Positions 17,462 to 25,827 are shown, numbered from the stretch's first letter. The stretch: 49,087 nt of DNA from an uncultured Arthrobacter sp. (GCF_947495145.1 NZ_CANLXP010000025.1:1-49087); one strand, 5' to 3'. A program made the numbers and translations. The notes: a model not told the origin generated them from the letters alone.

Positions 17462-17477
17462 TTCGCGACTCCGCGAA
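17462..17477. terminator. Possible terminator hairpin after the epimerase gene
   Basis: TTCGCG (17462-17467) pairs with CGCGAA (17472-17477) around a four-base loop, 14 bases after the stop. No T-run follows. Just downstream the decamer GAACGCACTG occurs twice. Confidence 0.35.
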
Positions 17478-17653
17478 CGCACTGACCACCGAACGCACTG
17501 GCCGCAGTCCCCTTCCGGCATCGGCAGCGGAAAAAGGTACTAAGCAACCTTTCTATTTGGTCCGAGTGTGCCTACTGTTGGAAACGTGCAAACCCGGTGG
17601 GGCAGCCGTCCCATCGATCCGGCAGCTCATGAAGCCATACAGAAGAGGTTCCG

Positions 17654-18454
17654 ATGGAAGAAACACTGAGAAGCGGCCTCGCATCGGTGATCGAGTTCGT
17701 ACCAAAGCTGTTGCTGTTCCTCGTCATCCTGATCATTGGGCTGCTGGTAGCCAAGGCGATCTCGAAGGCGCTCGACAAACTGCTCGAACGCGTGGGATTT
17801 GACCGGGTCGTGGAACGCGGCGGCGTCAAGAAGGCGCTTGCCAAGTCTTCGCTGGATGCCAGCGACATCATCGCGAAGATCGTCTACTACGCGCTGGTGC
17901 TGTTTGTCCTTCAGTTCGCCTTCGGCGTCTTCGGACCGAACCCGGTAAGCGACCTGCTCGAGGGAATCATCGCGTTCCTGCCGAAGATCATCGTTGCGAT
18001 CATCATCGTCATCATCGCGGCCGCGATTGCCGCAGCGGTCAAGAACCTCATCCAGGGCACTCTTGGCGGCCTGTCTTACGGCAAGATCCTCGCGAACATT
18101 GCGAGCATCTTCATCCTTGGCATCGGCATCATTGCTGCTCTGAACCAGGTTGAAATTGCAACTACGGTAACCACTCCCATCCTCATCGCCGTACTGGCTG
18201 CCATCGTCGGCGTCATTGTGGTCGGTGTCGGCGGCGGCCTTATCAAGCCCATGTCGCAGCGCTGGGAGCACTACCTCAACCGGGCCGAAGAGGAAGCACC
18301 GCGGGTGAAGGCTGAAGCCCAGTCCTCGCCGTCGGCGTCGCAACAACTCAAAGGCCAGGCGCAGCAAGCCAAGGCGGGCACCCACGCCGCCGACAGCTCT
18401 GGGAGCCACCAGGTGAACCGGCCGGAAGATCCCAACGCGCCGCGCTTCCGCTAG
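17654..18454 (+). CDS. Membrane protein with MscS-like conserved TM helices
   Basis: A 266-residue protein with about five hydrophobic helices (near 17-40, 78-98, 110-135, 150-172 and 178-200). The repeated pattern of a hydrophobic helix followed by LDKLLERVGFDRVVERGGVKKAL resembles the conserved TM-helix repeat found in some mechanosensitive-channel relatives. The MscS beta domain is not present; a Gln/Ala-rich soluble tail of about 60 residues follows instead. AGAGG lies before the ATG. Probably followed in one transcript by the small glycine-rich protein gene. A channel role is inference. Confidence 0.75.
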   Translation: MEETLRSGLASVIEFVPKLLLFLVILIIGLLVAKAISKALDKLLERVGFDRVVERGGVKKALAKSSLDASDIIAKIVYYALVLFVLQFAFGVFGPNPVSDLLEGIIAFLPKIIVAIIIVIIAAAIAAAVKNLIQGTLGGLSYGKILANIASIFILGIGIIAALNQVEIATTVTTPILIAVLAAIVGVIVVGVGGGLIKPMSQRWEHYLNRAEEEAPRVKAEAQSSPSASQQLKGQAQQAKAGTHAADSSGSHQVNRPEDPNAPRFR

Positions 18455-18514
18455 GCCCTCGCTCCGCGACCACACGAACCACCAAAGAAATCACCATAGA
18501 TGAGGAAGAGATTC

Positions 18515-18715
18515 ATGAATATCGACAAGCAACAGATCATCGACCTTCTGAAGAACCAGGGCGACCAGGACAAGGCCCAGCAGGCTGACCAGGAACTGCC
18601 CGACCAGGTGGACACGGACCGCGACTCCGGCATGCTGGAGAAACTCGGTATCAACCCAAAGGATCTCCTTGGCAAGCTCGGCGGCGGCGGAGGTATTGGC
18701 GGGCTCCTCGGCTAA
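18515..18715 (+). CDS. Small glycine-tailed protein
   Basis: A 66-residue cytoplasmic protein. The ATG at 18515 is preceded by GAGGAAGAG at good distance; an upstream in-frame start at 18500 would include that site in the coding region. The first part is polar and helical (IDLLKNQGDQDKAQQADQELPDQV), then MLEKLGINPKDLLGKLGGGGG with a GGLLG end. I have seen similar small proteins annotated as hypothetical in Arthrobacter. It lies 60 bases after the MscS-like gene and directly before a strong terminator. Confidence 0.75.
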   Translation: MNIDKQQIIDLLKNQGDQDKAQQADQELPDQVDTDRDSGMLEKLGINPKDLLGKLGGGGGIGGLLG

Positions 18716-18742
18716 GCGTCGCTTGAGCCGGACCAGGACCGG

Positions 18743-18792
18743 AAATGGAGGGTGCGCGCTGCGTGCCCTCCATTTTCGTTTGCTCGTTTTTT
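18743..18792 (+). terminator. Rho-independent terminator
   Basis: AAATGGAGGG (18743-18752) and CCCTCCATTT (18766-18775) form a perfect ten-base stem with a 13-base loop, followed by T-rich DNA including a run of six Ts (to 18792). It closes the MscS-like / small-protein unit and separates it from the kinase row. Confidence 0.85.
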
Positions 18793-18936
18793 CCGCCGCA
18801 TTCCTGCTCCCCTGTCGGGCAGGTGAAGCCCCGCAGATGAGAGTGTCGTGAGAATCCGGGCCGTTGTATTGAGCCTGATCAATCGGTGCGCTTTCATGGA
18901 AGGACGACGACGGCGGACAATGAGGAGGTGCCTGAC

Positions 18937-20229
18937 ATGCAGCTTCCTCCTCCACCCGGCAAGATGCCTTCCCCCGCTTTCGAACGCCCCCTGGCCAGGT
19001 GGCGAATGGACGACCCGGCGGGCGAAATCCTGGACGGCCGCTACGTGATCGGCGCACTTCTCGGCAGCGGCGGGATGGCCGAGGTCCGCCATGGCCACGA
19101 TCAGGTGCTGGACCGGGACGTTGCCATCAAGCTGTTCCGCGGCCAACCGGAAGCACGGCTCACCCAGCGCGAGCGTGCAGAGGCGCAGCTGTTGGCAAGC
19201 CTTGACCATCCCGGCCTGGTCAAAGTGCACGACGTCGGCCACTCGCCGGTTGCGGGCTGGGTGGTCATGGATCTGGTCGATGGACCCGATCTCCATCAGC
19301 TACTGCGCGGCGGAGCCCTCGGACCGCAGCAGACGTGGGCGATCGCCCACGACGTCGCACGGACCCTTGCCTACGTTCACGCCAAGGGCATCACGCACCG
19401 CGACGTCAAACCTTCCAATGTGCTGACCCGCGAAGCGGAACCTTCCTCGGGGCGTTTCGGCTACGTGTTGACCGACTTCGGTATTGCTCGCCGGGCGGAC
19501 AGCGACCGGCTCACCGCTACGGGCGAAACGATCGGCACTGCAGCCTATTTCAGCCCCGAGCAGGCCCGCGGTGAAGCCGTCGACGCCGCCACTGACATTT
19601 ACGCCCTCGGGCTGGTGCTGCTTGAGTGCCTGACCGGGGAGCCTGCCTTCGAGGGGCGTGGGCTCGAGACCGCGCTCGCGCGTCTGCACCGCGCGCCGGA
19701 GATTCCTGCCTTCGTAAACTCTGCGTGGCGTGACCTGATCTCGCGCATGACGGCGGGGGCCCACAACGAGCGGCCAACAGCTGCCGAAGTGGCCAGTGTT
19801 CTTGCCGCCCAGCGGAATGCGTTCTTCGCCGACGCGCATGCTGACAGCGGGCATGCTTCCGTGGACCCTTCCAGCGGCCATGGAGTCGAAGCAGACCCTG
19901 CCACCATGGTCCTGCCCGGTGCAGCCCGCGAGTCGGAATCCACGCGCAAGGCCTTCGTCCTCGGCGTGAACGAGCAGCAAGCTCAGCCCAACCAGCGCAC
20001 TCAGCGCCGGGCGCCCAAGGAGCGCCGTGATCCGTCCGGTGACGGGAAGCCCGCGGAGCGTAACCGGCGCTGGTGGGTGGCGGGCGCCGTCGTCGTGCTG
20101 GTTCTGGTGGTGCTTGGCGTGGTCCTGTCCGGATTGTTCCTTCAAACGCCAGCCCCGGAGCCATTACCTTCAGTGCCCGGTGTTCCGGGCGAGAGACTGT
20201 CGGAACTCTATGAAAGTGTGCAGTCATGA
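18937..20229 (+). CDS. Eukaryotic-type Ser/Thr protein kinase, membrane-anchored
   Basis: About 430 residues. Start chosen at the ATG at 18937, eight bases after AGGAGG; a longer reading from 18886 lacks such a site. Kinase motifs: glycine loop GSGGMAEV (43-50), Lys65 in AIK, catalytic HRDVKPSN (Asp156), DFG (Asp180), SPEQARG. A linker of roughly 90 residues leads to one transmembrane helix (about 378-402) and only about 28 external residues, without PASTA repeats. So it is a sensor-poor PknA-like kinase. It overlaps the next gene by ATGA, which suggests the lipoprotein is its partner. Confidence 0.93.
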   Translation: MQLPPPPGKMPSPAFERPLARWRMDDPAGEILDGRYVIGALLGSGGMAEVRHGHDQVLDRDVAIKLFRGQPEARLTQRERAEAQLLASLDHPGLVKVHDVGHSPVAGWVVMDLVDGPDLHQLLRGGALGPQQTWAIAHDVARTLAYVHAKGITHRDVKPSNVLTREAEPSSGRFGYVLTDFGIARRADSDRLTATGETIGTAAYFSPEQARGEAVDAATDIYALGLVLLECLTGEPAFEGRGLETALARLHRAPEIPAFVNSAWRDLISRMTAGAHNERPTAAEVASVLAAQRNAFFADAHADSGHASVDPSSGHGVEADPATMVLPGAARESESTRKAFVLGVNEQQAQPNQRTQRRAPKERRDPSGDGKPAERNRRWWVAGAVVVLVLVVLGVVLSGLFLQTPAPEPLPSVPGVPGERLSELYESVQS

Positions 20230-20750
20230 AATCCAGGCCATGGATAATTGCGTTCGCGCTGGCGTTGCCGGCTCTCGGAGCGTGCGGCGGGGCGGAAGCG
20301 CTGGACCCGGGCGCCGCCGAGTCACTTCAACAGCAGGTACGGGAGCTGGCAGTTGTGACTCAGGACGGGAATCTTGAGCTCGCGGTGGATCGGGCGGAGT
20401 CGCTCAAGGACGAGGTTCAGCAAGCGGAGGCTTCCGGCGCCGTGACACCGGGACGGGCAGGTCGGATCCAGCAAAACATTGACGCGTTCATCGAATCCGT
20501 CCAGCCGGTCGAGGAGCCCGCACCGGCAGCGCCCGCCGCCCCGTCCTCCAAGGAACCCGCGCCTTCCACACAAACACCGTCGAATACTGTCCCGTCGACC
20601 ACACCCAATCGTCGCCGTGACATTGAGGACAGCGGAACACCTGCGGAGCGCCAGCAGGAGGCTTCGGAAGAAGCCGCCGAGGAAGCCCAGGAATTCGCCG
20701 AGAAACAGGAAAAGGAACGACAGAAGCGCGAAGAAGACCGCGAGGACTAG
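20226..20750 (+). CDS. Lipoprotein coupled to the kinase
   Basis: A 174-residue protein with a signal peptide ending in the lipobox LGAC (PALGACGG). The mature part has a helical domain of about 70 residues (SLQQQVRELAVVTQDGNLELAVDRAESLKDEVQQAE), a Pro/Ala/Ser/Thr-rich linker and a very charged Glu/Lys/Arg C-terminal coiled coil. No enzyme motif. It overlaps the kinase gene by four bases, so equal expression is expected, and may act as the extracellular sensor or substrate-side partner for the kinase; that role is inference. Confidence 0.82.
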   Translation: MKSRPWIIAFALALPALGACGGAEALDPGAAESLQQQVRELAVVTQDGNLELAVDRAESLKDEVQQAEASGAVTPGRAGRIQQNIDAFIESVQPVEEPAPAAPAAPSSKEPAPSTQTPSNTVPSTTPNRRRDIEDSGTPAERQQEASEEAAEEAQEFAEKQEKERQKREEDRED

Positions 20751-20751
20751 C

Positions 20752-21393
20752 ATGCGCACCATCTCGGGTAGCTGTTATCAACTGCAGCGTTCCAGAGGAG
20801 CCAACGGCTACCTGGTGCGAACGCCCAGCCACACCGCTGTGATCGATCCCGGGATGGCAAACGGGTACGACGCCGTGCTGGGCGAACTACGCGACGCCGC
20901 ACCCATCGTTGGGGAGGTAACGGACATTCTTCTGACCCACTACGATCCCGACCACGCCCAGGTTGCGCTGCGCCTTCAGCATGAACTCGGCGCGAGGGTG
21001 TGGCTGGGTGCAGCTGACGCCGCTATTCTGCGGCGGGTGGTCCCGCCTCCCACCCGCGTGCGCCGGCTGCTTCTACGCGTTGCGCCGGTCGATTTGCCCG
21101 ATCCGCTGACCGAGCTCGACGGCGAACGCGAACTTTTCGAGGGACTCACTGCCTTTCCTCTTCCGGGACATACACCCGGACAGATGGCCTTCCAGCTCGA
21201 CGACGTTCTGTTCTCAGGCGACGCGGTCCGGGTCGAGAGAAATGGAAGAATCAAGCGCTTCTTCAGCGCACTTAACAGCGACAATCCGCAGGCCGCGCGC
21301 ACTACCGCCGAACTACAGCGGCGGATCGATGCCGGAGGGATCAGCTGGATCTGCCCCGGCCACAACCCGCCGGCACGGGTGGGCGTTTCCTAG
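20752..21393 (+). CDS. Metallo-beta-lactamase-fold hydrolase
   Basis: A 213-residue cytoplasmic protein from the ATG at 20752, with GAGG six bases upstream and one base after the lipoprotein stop. MBL motifs: His63-Tyr-Asp65-Pro-Asp67-His68 in place of HxHxDH, PLPGHTPGQ, LFSGDAV and the final CPGH. Asp65 stands where the second metal-binding His usually is, as in a minority of family members. Likely a small-molecule hydrolase such as a thioesterase- or lactonase-like enzyme. Placement in the kinase row suggests co-transcription. Confidence 0.87.
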   Translation: MRTISGSCYQLQRSRGANGYLVRTPSHTAVIDPGMANGYDAVLGELRDAAPIVGEVTDILLTHYDPDHAQVALRLQHELGARVWLGAADAAILRRVVPPPTRVRRLLLRVAPVDLPDPLTELDGERELFEGLTAFPLPGHTPGQMAFQLDDVLFSGDAVRVERNGRIKRFFSALNSDNPQAARTTAELQRRIDAGGISWICPGHNPPARVGVS

Positions 21394-21457
21394 CGCACGC
21401 AAGACCTGTATCGGTCCGGGACATGGAGGACTAAGCTCATCTCACACTGAATCGCAG

Positions 21458-21472
21458 GACCGGTTACCGGTC
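21458..21472. promoter_or_regulatory. Palindrome before the APC permease gene
   Basis: GACCGG (21458-21463) and CCGGTC (21467-21472) form a perfect dyad with a three-base centre, 21 bases before the start codon. It could be an operator or a stem that masks part of the leader. Confidence 0.35.
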
Positions 21473-21492
21473 AGCTGAGAAGGGCAGGACCC

Positions 21493-22932
21493 ATGGCAGA
21501 GCGAAGCACGTCCGAGCGTTCAGAGGATGCTTCACTCCTGAAGGTCCTGGGCAACTGGGACGCTCTCGCCTTAGGCTTCGGGGCGATGATCGGATTCGGC
21601 TGGGTGGTGCTTACCGGTGGCTGGATCGGTTCCGCCGGAACCCTCGGAGCGGTATTGGCCATGGTGGCAGGTGGCGTCATTATGGGCGTCGTAGGGCTCA
21701 CCTACGCGGAACTGACTGCCGCCATGCCCAAAGCGGGTGGAGAGCACAACTTCCTCCTGCGCGGCATGGGTCCCAGATGGTCGTTCATCGGATCCTGGGC
21801 AATCACCGGCGGGTACGTCACCATTGTGGCGTTCGAGGCTGTAGCGCTTCCCCGCACGGCCCTCTATCTTTTTCCCGGCCTGAACCAGGTGCCGCTGTGG
21901 GAGATCGCGGGAAGCCAGGTGCACCTCACCTGGGCGCTTGTGGGCGCGGTTGCCGCCGTCGTCATCACCTTCATCAATATTCGCGGTGTAAAGCTTGCCG
22001 GCGTGGCACAAACGTTCGTGGTGCTTTTCCTGCTGATCATCGGTGCCGTGCTTGTGCTCGGGTCCTTCACGGGCGGGTCCACAGGAAACATGCAGCCACT
22101 CTTCACCGGCGGATCCGCGGGTTTCTTCGCTGTCCTCGTGGTGGTCCCGTTCCTCTTCGTCGGGTTTGACGTGATCCCGCAATCGGCAGAGGAAGTGAAG
22201 ATTCCCGCCCGCCAGATCGGCCGGCTGGTCGTCATCGCCGTGATACTCGCGACCATCTGGTACGTGATGACCATCCTGACGACGTCATCAGCCATGCCGG
22301 CTGGTGAGATCGCGCAGGCAGACATCGCCACTGCGGATGCGATGGGTGCACTTTTCGGGAGCGATTTGATGGCCAAGGTGCTCATCGCCGGTGGAATCGC
22401 CGGCATCCTCACCTCCTGGAACTCGCTGCTGCTGGGGGCCTCGCGGCTGATGTATTCCATGGCGCGCTCGGGAATGCTGCCGGGTTGGTTCGGCAGGCTG
22501 CACCCGACCTACCGCACTCCGGCAAATGCGCTGATGTTCATCGGTGCCCTGTCCTTCCTGGCCCCCTTCTTCGGCGAGGCGATGCTTGTCTGGCTGGTCG
22601 ACTCAGGTGCCCCCAGCATCGTCATCGCCTACATTCTGGTCTCGGTGGTCTTTGTGATCCTGCGTCGGAAAGAGCCGGCGATGGAACGGCCGCTTCGGGT
22701 CGGCGGAGCCGGTAACGGTGGCCAAGCCATCGGGATCGCTGCGGTAGTCCTGTGCCTGGCCCTTCTCAGCCTGTACCTGCCGGGAATGCCTGCGGCGCTT
22801 ACTCCCCCACCGTGGATCCTGTTCGGGCTTTGGTGGATGCTCGGCCTGTTCTTCCTTCTTCGGATTCCGCGCGGCATCAAACCAGGTGAGGACGCGGAAC
22901 ACCGGCTGCTGGCGGCGCTGAACAAGCGCTAG
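21493..22932 (+). CDS. APC-family amino acid permease
   Basis: A 479-residue transporter with about 12 hydrophobic segments. TM1 carries the glycine-rich GFGAMIGFGWVVLTGGW, typical of the amino acid-polyamine-organocation family, followed by TYAELTAAMPKAGGEHNF, the conserved TM2-TM3 loop, and later FVGFDVIPQSAEEVKIPARQIGR. A cytoplasmic C-terminal tail ends the protein. AGAAGGGCAGG lies upstream of the ATG. Substrate unknown; the form suggests an amino acid or amine. Stands alone between the kinase row and the cardiolipin-synthase gene. Confidence 0.92.
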   Translation: MAERSTSERSEDASLLKVLGNWDALALGFGAMIGFGWVVLTGGWIGSAGTLGAVLAMVAGGVIMGVVGLTYAELTAAMPKAGGEHNFLLRGMGPRWSFIGSWAITGGYVTIVAFEAVALPRTALYLFPGLNQVPLWEIAGSQVHLTWALVGAVAAVVITFINIRGVKLAGVAQTFVVLFLLIIGAVLVLGSFTGGSTGNMQPLFTGGSAGFFAVLVVVPFLFVGFDVIPQSAEEVKIPARQIGRLVVIAVILATIWYVMTILTTSSAMPAGEIAQADIATADAMGALFGSDLMAKVLIAGGIAGILTSWNSLLLGASRLMYSMARSGMLPGWFGRLHPTYRTPANALMFIGALSFLAPFFGEAMLVWLVDSGAPSIVIAYILVSVVFVILRRKEPAMERPLRVGGAGNGGQAIGIAAVVLCLALLSLYLPGMPAALTPPPWILFGLWWMLGLFFLLRIPRGIKPGEDAEHRLLAALNKR

Positions 22933-23011
22933 CAGCGCGGGCTCCCGCGACTACCGGCGTCCACACTTCGCTTCGCCCGGGGCGGGTCATTCGGCCACTA
23001 GGCTTGGAATC

Positions 23012-24271
23012 ATGCGCACACTCCGACGCCTTCAGCTGTTTGCCCTGACCCGTTCACTGCTGGCGCGGGCAGCCATGGCGTTCGCTGCTGTGCAGGCGCT
23101 GGTGATTGCCGCCATCGTTCTGGTTGATGCAGTGCAGAAGAAGCTGCGCAGCAAGCGACCGGGCTTTCCGCACCCGGGCACGTTCGAATCGGAGGTGGCG
23201 GGATCAGACACCGCCGTTTTCACCTACGGGCACGACCTGTACGAGGACATGCTGGCTTCCATCCGGAACGCCCGGCACACCATCATGCTGGAGACCTACA
23301 TCTGGAAGGGCGACGCGATTGGACGTCAGTTCAAGGACGCGCTCAATGAAGCGGCGGCCCGTGGGGTGAAGGTGTATGTGATTTATGACGGCTTCGCCAA
23401 CCTTGTTGTTCCGTTCACGTTCTACCGCTTCCACCCGGATGTACAGGTCTTCCGCTTCCCGGTGCTGCGCCCGTCAATCGTGTTCACGAATATCCGCGGC
23501 ACGGGCTTCGATCACCGCAAGATCATGGTGGTGGATGATTCCATCGGGTACGTCGGCGGCTACAACATCGGCTCGCTGTATGCGTCGAAGTGGCGTGATA
23601 CGCACCTGAAGATTGTGGGAAAGTCCGTCTGGGAGCTGCGCCAGGCGTTTGTGTCCTTCTGGAACCTGGCACCGGCTCCTCAGCGCCGCCGGCCGCTTGA
23701 GGAGACCAGCGCCGAGTTCTGGGAGCCACGGCTGCGCGCCGTCAACAACATCCCGGCGAACCTGGTTTTCCCCATTCGCGGCGTCTACCTCGATGCCATC
23801 AACCGCGCCCACAGCCACATCTACATGACGACGGCCTACTTCATCCCCGACCAGCAGATCCTCGAGGCGCTGCTGCGGGCCAGCAAACGCGGCGTCGATG
23901 TAAGGGTCATCCTGCCCGAGGATTCCAACCATGTGGTCTCCGACTGGCTGTCCCGTGGGTTTTACTCGGCGCTGCTGCGCGAAGGCGTGCGAATCCTCCT
24001 GTATCAAAACGCCATGATCCACGCGAAGACCGCGACGGTGGATGGTGAATGGTCGACCGTCGGCACGGCGAACATTGACCGCCTGAGCCTGACCGGGAAC
24101 TACGAAATCAACATTGAGCTGTTCGACGAGAAACTTGCGTCCACCATGGAGCGCATCTTCGAGATCGACAGCAGCAACTGCCGCGAGTTGCCGCTGGAAG
24201 AATGGGAAGACCGCCACATTGTGGCCCGGGTCAGCGAAGCGATCCTCGCACCCCTGCGTCCGTTCCTTTAA
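23012..24271 (+). CDS. Phospholipase D-family protein, cardiolipin synthase-like
   Basis: A 419-residue enzyme with one N-terminal TM helix (about 20-42) and two HKD motifs: HRKIMVVDD near residue 167 and HAKTATVDG near 335, the pair that forms the active site of phosphatidyl transferases. Each is followed by the usual GG or GTxN block (YVGGYNIGS and VGTANIDRLS). Expected reaction: transfer of a phosphatidyl group to make cardiolipin. The single TM helix, where ClsA has two, is a small difference; a broader PLD-family lipid role is possible. Confidence 0.9.
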   Translation: MRTLRRLQLFALTRSLLARAAMAFAAVQALVIAAIVLVDAVQKKLRSKRPGFPHPGTFESEVAGSDTAVFTYGHDLYEDMLASIRNARHTIMLETYIWKGDAIGRQFKDALNEAAARGVKVYVIYDGFANLVVPFTFYRFHPDVQVFRFPVLRPSIVFTNIRGTGFDHRKIMVVDDSIGYVGGYNIGSLYASKWRDTHLKIVGKSVWELRQAFVSFWNLAPAPQRRRPLEETSAEFWEPRLRAVNNIPANLVFPIRGVYLDAINRAHSHIYMTTAYFIPDQQILEALLRASKRGVDVRVILPEDSNHVVSDWLSRGFYSALLREGVRILLYQNAMIHAKTATVDGEWSTVGTANIDRLSLTGNYEINIELFDEKLASTMERIFEIDSSNCRELPLEEWEDRHIVARVSEAILAPLRPFL

Positions 24272-24441
24272 TTCGAAACGGGAACGGAGTCAGTGAGCCC
24301 GAGATGATCGGCGAGGAAGCGGCAGTTGCCGCGTGGATGCACCGGGGCGAGGCGAAGGTCGCGTCGACTGTTCATGAAAGTAACGTGTAAGCGGCGACCG
24401 CATATCTGGCGCGGCTCGAATACCTCCAGGCCGACGATTTT

Positions 24442-24795
24442 TTAGGATGCCGGGTGGAGGTATTGATGTAGTGCTTCGCGCACGATTTCGCTGGGCTTGC
24501 GATGCTCAGCTTCGGCCCGCTCCCCCAGATCGCGCAGCAGTTCTTCCGTCAGCCGGTAGGAGCGTACCGGAGCCGGCGCTGCCTTACCGCTCAGTGAGGG
24601 ACGACCCACGGAGCGCTGCACGGATTCCGGAGAACCCAGGGCGGCTTCCAGCAGCGATTGACCAGCCCCAGGTCCGTCGCTCTTGGTAACCACTGCACTT
24701 TCGGGCAGGGTTTCCATGTTCTCGGCCGCCTCCGCCAGCTGGTTATAGCGCTGCTGATCTTGGCCGGTCAGCGCTGGTTCGTTGTTCCTGGTCAT
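24442..24795 (-). CDS. Ribbon-helix-helix (CopG-like) antitoxin-type protein
   Basis: A 117-residue protein starting at the ATG at 24795, five bases after GAGAGG. The C-terminal 40 residues have the RHH pattern: a strand (APVRSYRLTEELL) then helices (RDLGERAEAEHRKPSEIVREALHQYL). The N-terminal half is polar and probably disordered. The start codon overlaps the stop of a preceding reading frame (TGATG) that I interpret as the decayed toxin. RHH proteins of this kind repress their own operon and neutralise the toxin; with the toxin broken it may be an orphan regulator. Confidence 0.8.
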   Translation of the reverse strand: MTRNNEPALTGQDQQRYNQLAEAAENMETLPESAVVTKSDGPGAGQSLLEAALGSPESVQRSVGRPSLSGKAAPAPVRSYRLTEELLRDLGERAEAEHRKPSEIVREALHQYLHPAS

Positions 24796-24963
24796 CACTG
24801 CCTCTCTTCCGCAATGTCGATGATTTTTCTCCGGGCTTCCATCACATGGAAGATCACAATGTCAGCTGGCGGGGTGATGATTGCCGAAGTTCTGCATAGC
24901 GAACAGTGCATCGCCCTGATCGATGCCGTGCTTCGCTGCGCTGTCAGTCCATCGAATCCCCAC
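24795..24963 (-). pseudogene. Decayed toxin gene upstream of the RHH antitoxin
   Basis: From a GTG at 24963 one frame reads VGIRWTDSAAKHGIDQGDA then LFAMQN and stops at 24862. A second frame, shifted by one base, then reads PPADIVIFHVMEARRKIIDI and AEERQ to a stop at 24795-24797 that overlaps the antitoxin start. The two halves match the start and the end of small actinobacterial proteins commonly placed before RHH genes (W-x-x-x-A-x-x-H-G at the front, H-x-M-x-A/L-R-x-K near the end); the middle of roughly 35-45 residues is missing. So an internal deletion with frameshift is likely. Family assignment is from memory of the pattern. Confidence 0.6.
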
Positions 24964-24972
24964 TCTTATACT

Positions 24973-25021
24973 GTACTACGAAATGAGTGATAAAGTACTA
25001 CAATATCGAAGTACCTACTAC
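24973..25021. promoter_or_regulatory. Direct-repeat operator candidate of the toxin-antitoxin remnant
   Basis: GTACTAC occurs at 24973-24979 and 24995-25001, 22 bases apart (about two helical turns), with a six-of-seven copy CTACTAC at 25015-25021. The region is distinctly AT-rich and sits directly before the toxin remnant. On the minus strand TTATCA and TATAAG are 17 bases apart here and could be the promoter. RHH proteins often bind such repeats in their own promoter. Confidence 0.5.
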
Positions 25022-25086
25022 CGCTGCTTGAAGCTCTTAAGACCCAGGATGGCACCCGGTTCCAGTTGCTGGCCCGGTAAGGCCGG

Positions 25087-25827
25087 CTAAGCCTCTTCGG
25101 CGGAGAACCGGTCCAGGTACCCTTCCTTGGACTGATGCACGTGATTGGCCATCAGCTTCTCCGCATCGGCGAAGTTGCCCGAGTCGATCGCCGCAATGAT
25201 ACTCCGGTGCTCGCTCCAGGACTCCTTGCCGCGATTATCGACGTCCGTCGCGTAGAGCCACTCGATCTTGCCTGCGATCTGGCGCAGCAGCGCCGTCAGC
25301 GAGGCGCTGCCGCTCAACTCCGCTACGCCCAGGTGGAATCGGATGTTGAGTTCGGGCAGGAGCTCGAGCCGGTTCTGCGCGACGGCGGCGTCTCCCTCAT
25401 CCAGCACTCCCGCCAGAACTTTCCGGGCCTGCCACCACTCGACGCTGGGCGCTCCTGAACCGAACTGCGCAGCAGCCCGGTGCGCTGCGCGCCTAGCCGT
25501 CGCCGATTCCAGGGCTTCGCGGACAAAGAACAGGTCCTCGGCATCGTCCACAGGGATTTTCGACACAGTGGATCCGGCGTAGGGCTTCGACTCAACGAAA
25601 CCCTCAGCCTCCAGGGCGCGCAGCGCCTCGCGGACGGGCACACGCGAAATTCCATACTTGGTGGCGAGCGCAGTCTCGGTGACGCGAGTTCCCGGCGGCA
25701 GCGCGCCGAAAATAATGTCCCTGCGGATCTCATCCTGGACGCGCTGCTTCGGCGGGGCGTCCTCGTCGGCGCTCCGCTGCTTCGTGTGGTTCTCAGGCTG
25801 CAAAGGCTGCCCCCGGAATGGCTCCAA
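25087..25827 (-). CDS. GntR-family regulator, FCD subfamily
   Basis: About 246 residues. The winged-helix domain is at about 25-95 (QRVQDEIRRDIIFGALPPGTRVTE, then LATKYGISRVPVREALRALEAEG, a textbook GntR helix-turn-helix), followed by an all-helical FCD ligand domain with the metal-binding pattern around FHLGVAEL and HRSIIAAI...HVHQS. The start is uncertain: TTG at 25827 has GAGGAG four bases upstream, and TTG at 25803 is also possible; both overlap the ATPase gene end. As last gene of the peptide-uptake operon it most likely controls that operon in response to an imported compound. Confidence 0.88.
   Translation of the reverse strand: MEPFRGQPLQPENHTKQRSADEDAPPKQRVQDEIRRDIIFGALPPGTRVTETALATKYGISRVPVREALRALEAEGFVESKPYAGSTVSKIPVDDAEDLFFVREALESATARRAAHRAAAQFGSGAPSVEWWQARKVLAGVLDEGDAAVAQNRLELLPELNIRFHLGVAELSGSASLTALLRQIAGKIEWLYATDVDNRGKESWSEHRSIIAAIDSGNFADAEKLMANHVHQSKEGYLDRFSAEEA

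Noticed and set aside
17627..18475. A 282-codon minus-strand frame opposite the MscS-like gene
   Set aside because: Asp/Arg/Gln-rich antisense product; the plus strand gives a regular membrane protein with a good ribosome binding site.
24272..24441. A 28-codon frame near 24304-24390 after the cardiolipin-synthase gene
   Set aside because: No ribosome binding site and no recognisable product; treated as intergenic.
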